Below, piece after piece: positions 61,236-64,000 of a DNA stretch of 64,000 nt. How positions within the stretch are numbered: the first letter of the stretch is position 1; every line of letters begins with the position of its first letter. Where the stretch lies: assembly GCA_964017235.1 (NCBI GenBank), contig OZ024929.1, forward strand, positions 21,697,464 through 21,761,463. Direction: 5' to 3'. This stretch comes from Sabellastarte sp. h YS-2021 (taxonomy: Eukaryota > Annelida > Polychaeta > Sabellida > Sabellidae). The position numbers and the translations under genes were made by a program. The notes beneath the pieces are model-generated. The model did not search any database, was not told the DNA's origin, and saw only the letters and a program-made list of their open reading frames with translations.

Positions 61236-62033
61236 TAGTGTTCTCAATAAACCCTTTTTACTAGGACCGGGTATGCAGTGGTTTCAGCGGGCGGGTACCC
61301 GGGTACCCGCGCCGATGGGCGATAATAGCTGAAACTACAAATATCTCCATATTTACAGACTTAAAACCTACAGAAATAATGGGATGCAACCATTTGCTTT
61401 ATTTCTTGTTGGCCACGGTTTTGCATTCAAAACAATATTGCATGAAAGAAAGGTTAAATAAATAAAAAAAGACATCTGTACATTCAAAACACGGTTGTTT
61501 ATATAAAAATGGAGTCACATGACCTATCACAAGAGCATTACACTACAACTCGAATGTAGTTTCGGAATTGAAACTTTATTTTTATTTCAGGATGTAAGTT
61601 AATTTTATTAACGTAAAATTATTAACTACTGTGTGAAAATATTGTACTCTTATTTATTTAAGGAGTGCATGTCACTATATATGGCCAATATACAGCGTTT
61701 TATGGACTCGGAATTAAGAAACTGTGTTGATATACTGACGATTTTCAAAGGGTTCCGGTATTTGACAATGTATAAACAACTAAAATAAAAGACAAATAAA
61801 ATACTATAAACGGTGTACAAGGGTGAGAAAACAATATTATTATGCATTTTAATTGAATAGTTTCATTTTAGAGTGAATTAATGAAGTCCAGATACGTCTG
61901 TACTTGGTCAGCCAATGTGGGCGATATTAACAGAAATAAGCTTAGATTCGGGTACTCGGGTATGAGATTTCAGATTCGGGTAAGTATTCAGGGTTCGGGT
62001 ACCCGGATATCCGGGTACCCGTTGAGATCACTA
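61236..62033. mobile_element. hAT-type MITE inserted in the Ty3-type pol gene
   Basis: 798 bp. Terminal repeats TAGTGTTCTCAA (61236-61247) and TTGAGATCACTA (62022-62033) are inverted with 11 of 12 matches. Flanks are a perfect 8-bp duplication ATTAGGAG (61228-61235 and 62034-62041), fitting the Ac-group nTnnnnAn pattern. Subterminal GGGTACCCGGGTACCC (61295) and GGGTACCCGGATATCCGGGT (61998) are palindrome-rich. The interior is AT-rich and non-coding. Confidence 0.92.
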
Positions 62034-62041
62034 ATTAGGAG

Positions 62042-63455
62042 TCCTTGAACAGGTCCCCATAGGAGAACCCGTGACCTGGTGCCACAGAATGGTTGTGTGT
62101 GCCAAAAAGAATGGCAAACCACGGAGAACGATTGATTTTCAGGCATTAAATGCCCATGCTAAGAGGGAGAGACACCATACCCCATCACCATTCCATCAAG
62201 CTAGATCTGTACCTCATGGCAAGAAAAAAACTGTACTAGATGCCTGGAACGGGTATCATAGCGTGCCAATACCCAAGGAGGACAGACACCTTACCACTTT
62301 TATTACATTATGGGGAAGGTACAGGTACAAAACTGCACCTCAAGGTTATATTGCTTTTGGTGATGGCTACACACGTCGCTATGATGAAATCGTGTCTGAC
62401 ATCCCCAACAAAACCAAATGTGTGGACAACACCTTACTTTGGGCAGATTCCCTAGAAGAAAGCTTTTTCCAAACCGTTCAGTGGTTGGATATCTGTGGGC
62501 GACATGGGATAACACTAAACCCTGACAAATTCATATTTGGTCAGGACACTGTAGAATTCGCAGGCTTCAAAACAACCTTTGACAGCGTTAGACCATCCTC
62601 AAAATACCTGCAGGCCATCTTAGATTTTCCAAGCCCCAAGAACATCACGGATGTGCGTTCATGGTTTGGTCTCATCAATCAGGTATCTTATGCCTTCAGT
62701 ATGGCACACCGGATGTTACCATTCCGTGAGTTACTCAAACCTGGAACAGCGTTCAAGTGAGATGACCAACTCCAATCCATATTTGAAGAGTCAAAAACCG
62801 TAATCACCAATGACCCCAGCAAACCTACCTGCCTAGCTACCGACTGGTCAAAAACTGGCATCAGATTTTGGCTTTTTCAAAAACACTGTAGATGCCACAA
62901 AATAGAGCCATTCTGTTGCCATGATGGATGGAAAATCACACTTGTTGGCAGTCGTTTCACCCATAATGCCGAATCACGATACGCCCCTGTGGAAGGCAAA
63001 GCCCTTGCTGTTGTTGATGCCTTGAACAAGGCAAGATACTTTATTTTAGGATGTGAAGACTTGGTAATTGCAGTAGATCACAAGCCTCTACTGAGGTTAT
63101 TCGGCAACAGTTCCCTCGAAGACATCTCCAACTCTCAACTCAGAAACCTTAAGGAGAAAACACTCAAATATCGCTTCAGAATGGTACATATCCCTGGTAT
63201 CAAAGATCGAGCAGCAGATTGTGTCTCCAGGCACCCTGCTGGTGACCCAGCGAAGCTGCCTCTACTAGATGATGATACAGAGGCCATAACAACCTGTGGT
63301 AGAGTACAAACAGTTAGCTCTTGTAGTTCCGCCACATACCAAGAGAGCATTGAGGACACAATTCTGTCATCCTCCGTGTCATCCCTCAAGTCCCTTGCAA
63401 CAAGATCGATCACATGGGATACTATTTGGAGCGCAACCACCAGCGATAAAGATAT
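62042..63455 (+). pseudogene. Ty3-type reverse transcriptase and RNase H, broken
   Basis: RT: CHRMVVCAKKNGKPRRTIDF, LNAHAKRERHHTPSPFHQA, TVLDAWNGYHSVPI, FITLWGRYRYKTAPQGY, then CVDNTLLWADS where active elements have a Y/F-x-D-D box, so the second Asp is Asn. GFKTTFDSVRPSSKYLQAIL and PKNITDVRSWFGLINQVSY follow. TGA at 62758-62760 replaces a probable Trp. RNase H: CLATDWSKTGIRFWLFQ, ESRYAPVEGKALAVVDALNK, VIAVDHKPLLRLFGN, IPGIKDRAADCVSRHP. Frame lost near 63450. Confidence 0.88.
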
Positions 63456-64000
63456 GCACACATGAACTTATCACAAGTGGTCTCCCTGAGGCCAAGAACG
63501 AGTACCCAGCCTCAATATGTGAATATCACCAGTTTCGCAATGATTTATATACAGTAGATGGCGTGATAATTTACAAGGACCGTATCCTTTTACCACCTGC
63601 ACTGTGACCAGAAGTGCTTTCAAGCCTGCATGCAGCCCACCAAGGTGTTTCTTCCATGATTGCAAGAGCTGAAGCATCTGTATTCTGGCCTGGGATCACA
63701 CCAGCCATAACCATGTATCGTGCCCAGTGCAACCACTGTAATCGAATAGCACCCTCAAATCTAAACAGCCCTCCCATACCACCCACTATACCAGACTACC
63801 CATTTCAGAATGTGTGTGCAGATTTCTTCCACTACAAAGAGACTAATTATCTGGTAATAGTAGACTGATACTCCAACTGGCCCATAGTTGAAAAGTCCGT
63901 GGATGGAACTGCAGGACTAATTGCCTGCCTCAGACGAACTTTTGTAACCTTTGGTATACCAGATGAACTATCTTTTGACGGTGGGCCCGAATTCACCTCC
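63456..64000 (+). pseudogene. Ty3-type integrase, 5' part, cut by the window end
   Basis: ASICEYHQFRNDLYTVDGVI, a stop at 63605-63607, then the HHCC zinc finger (LHAAHQGVSSMIARAEASVF ... QCNHCNRIAPSN), the first core motif VCADFFHYK, a stop at 63866-63868, and the second core motif SFDGGPEFTS at the very end. The third catalytic Glu and the 3' LTR are beyond 64000. Confidence 0.85.

Overview
The window looks like nuclear DNA of an invertebrate animal: small coding exons with canonical GT-AG introns, AT-rich non-coding DNA, and a dense, layered mixture of LINEs, DIRS-type and Penelope-type retroelements, a Ty3-type retrotransposon, MITEs and tRNA-derived SINEs. The repeat mix and the kind of solute carrier suggest a lophotrochozoan, perhaps a mollusc. 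That is inference; a lancelet, annelid or brachiopod is not excluded. No operons, bacterial genes, CRISPR arrays or rRNA genes are visible.

One host gene accounts for nearly all credible host coding sequence. It is a sodium:solute symporter of the SLC5 family (nearest in style to the SMCT/SMVT branch, e.g. SLC5A8/SLC5A6), on the + strand from 8003 to 47864. Fifteen coding exons join in phase to a 580-residue protein with no stop or frameshift, and every intron is GT-AG. A splice acceptor directly before the start codon implies an upstream 5'UTR exon that cannot be located.

Layout. 1-7980: 5' flank with SINEs, a degenerate CR1/L2 LINE (3100-4450), an interspersed repeat called R1 here (4453-5070) and copy 1 of an element with AAATCGGCCC ends (7001-7805). 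8003-47864: the SLC5 gene. Its introns carry an L1/Tx1-like LINE (intron 2), SINEs, a TIR MITE and a second AAATCGGCCC element (intron 3), CR1/L2 3' ends (intron 6), a Penelope-like 5' fragment and an antisense tyrosine-recombinase (DIRS-like) element (intron 7), an inverted minisatellite (intron 8), a long hairpin (intron 11), a GC-richer internally repetitive block (intron 12) and a near-full-length decayed DIRS element whose left inverted repeat begins about 20 bp after the exon-13 donor (intron 13). 47865-51420: SINEs, LINE tails, a hAT-like end and a third AAATCGGCCC copy. 51420-56487: a Penelope-like element split by a nested CR1 LINE (52645-54263). 56741-57750: remnants of a C2H2 zinc-finger reading frame. 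57801-58920: a short element bounded by three palindromes at each end. 59409-64000: a decayed Ty3-type retrotransposon with gag, a canonical -1 frameshift heptamer, protease, RT, RNase H and the start of integrase, interrupted by a hAT-type MITE with a perfect 8-bp target duplication; it runs off the window.

The strongest observations are the complete SLC5 model with an unusual core signature, the MITE insertion whose removal restores the pol frame, the conserved A-AAA-AAC heptamer, the DIRS element abutting an exon, and three structurally odd non-autonomous elements (AAATCGGCCC ends, the GTCCATTTCATGAAATGGAC palindromes, the inverted 21-bp minisatellite) that I cannot place in a named family.
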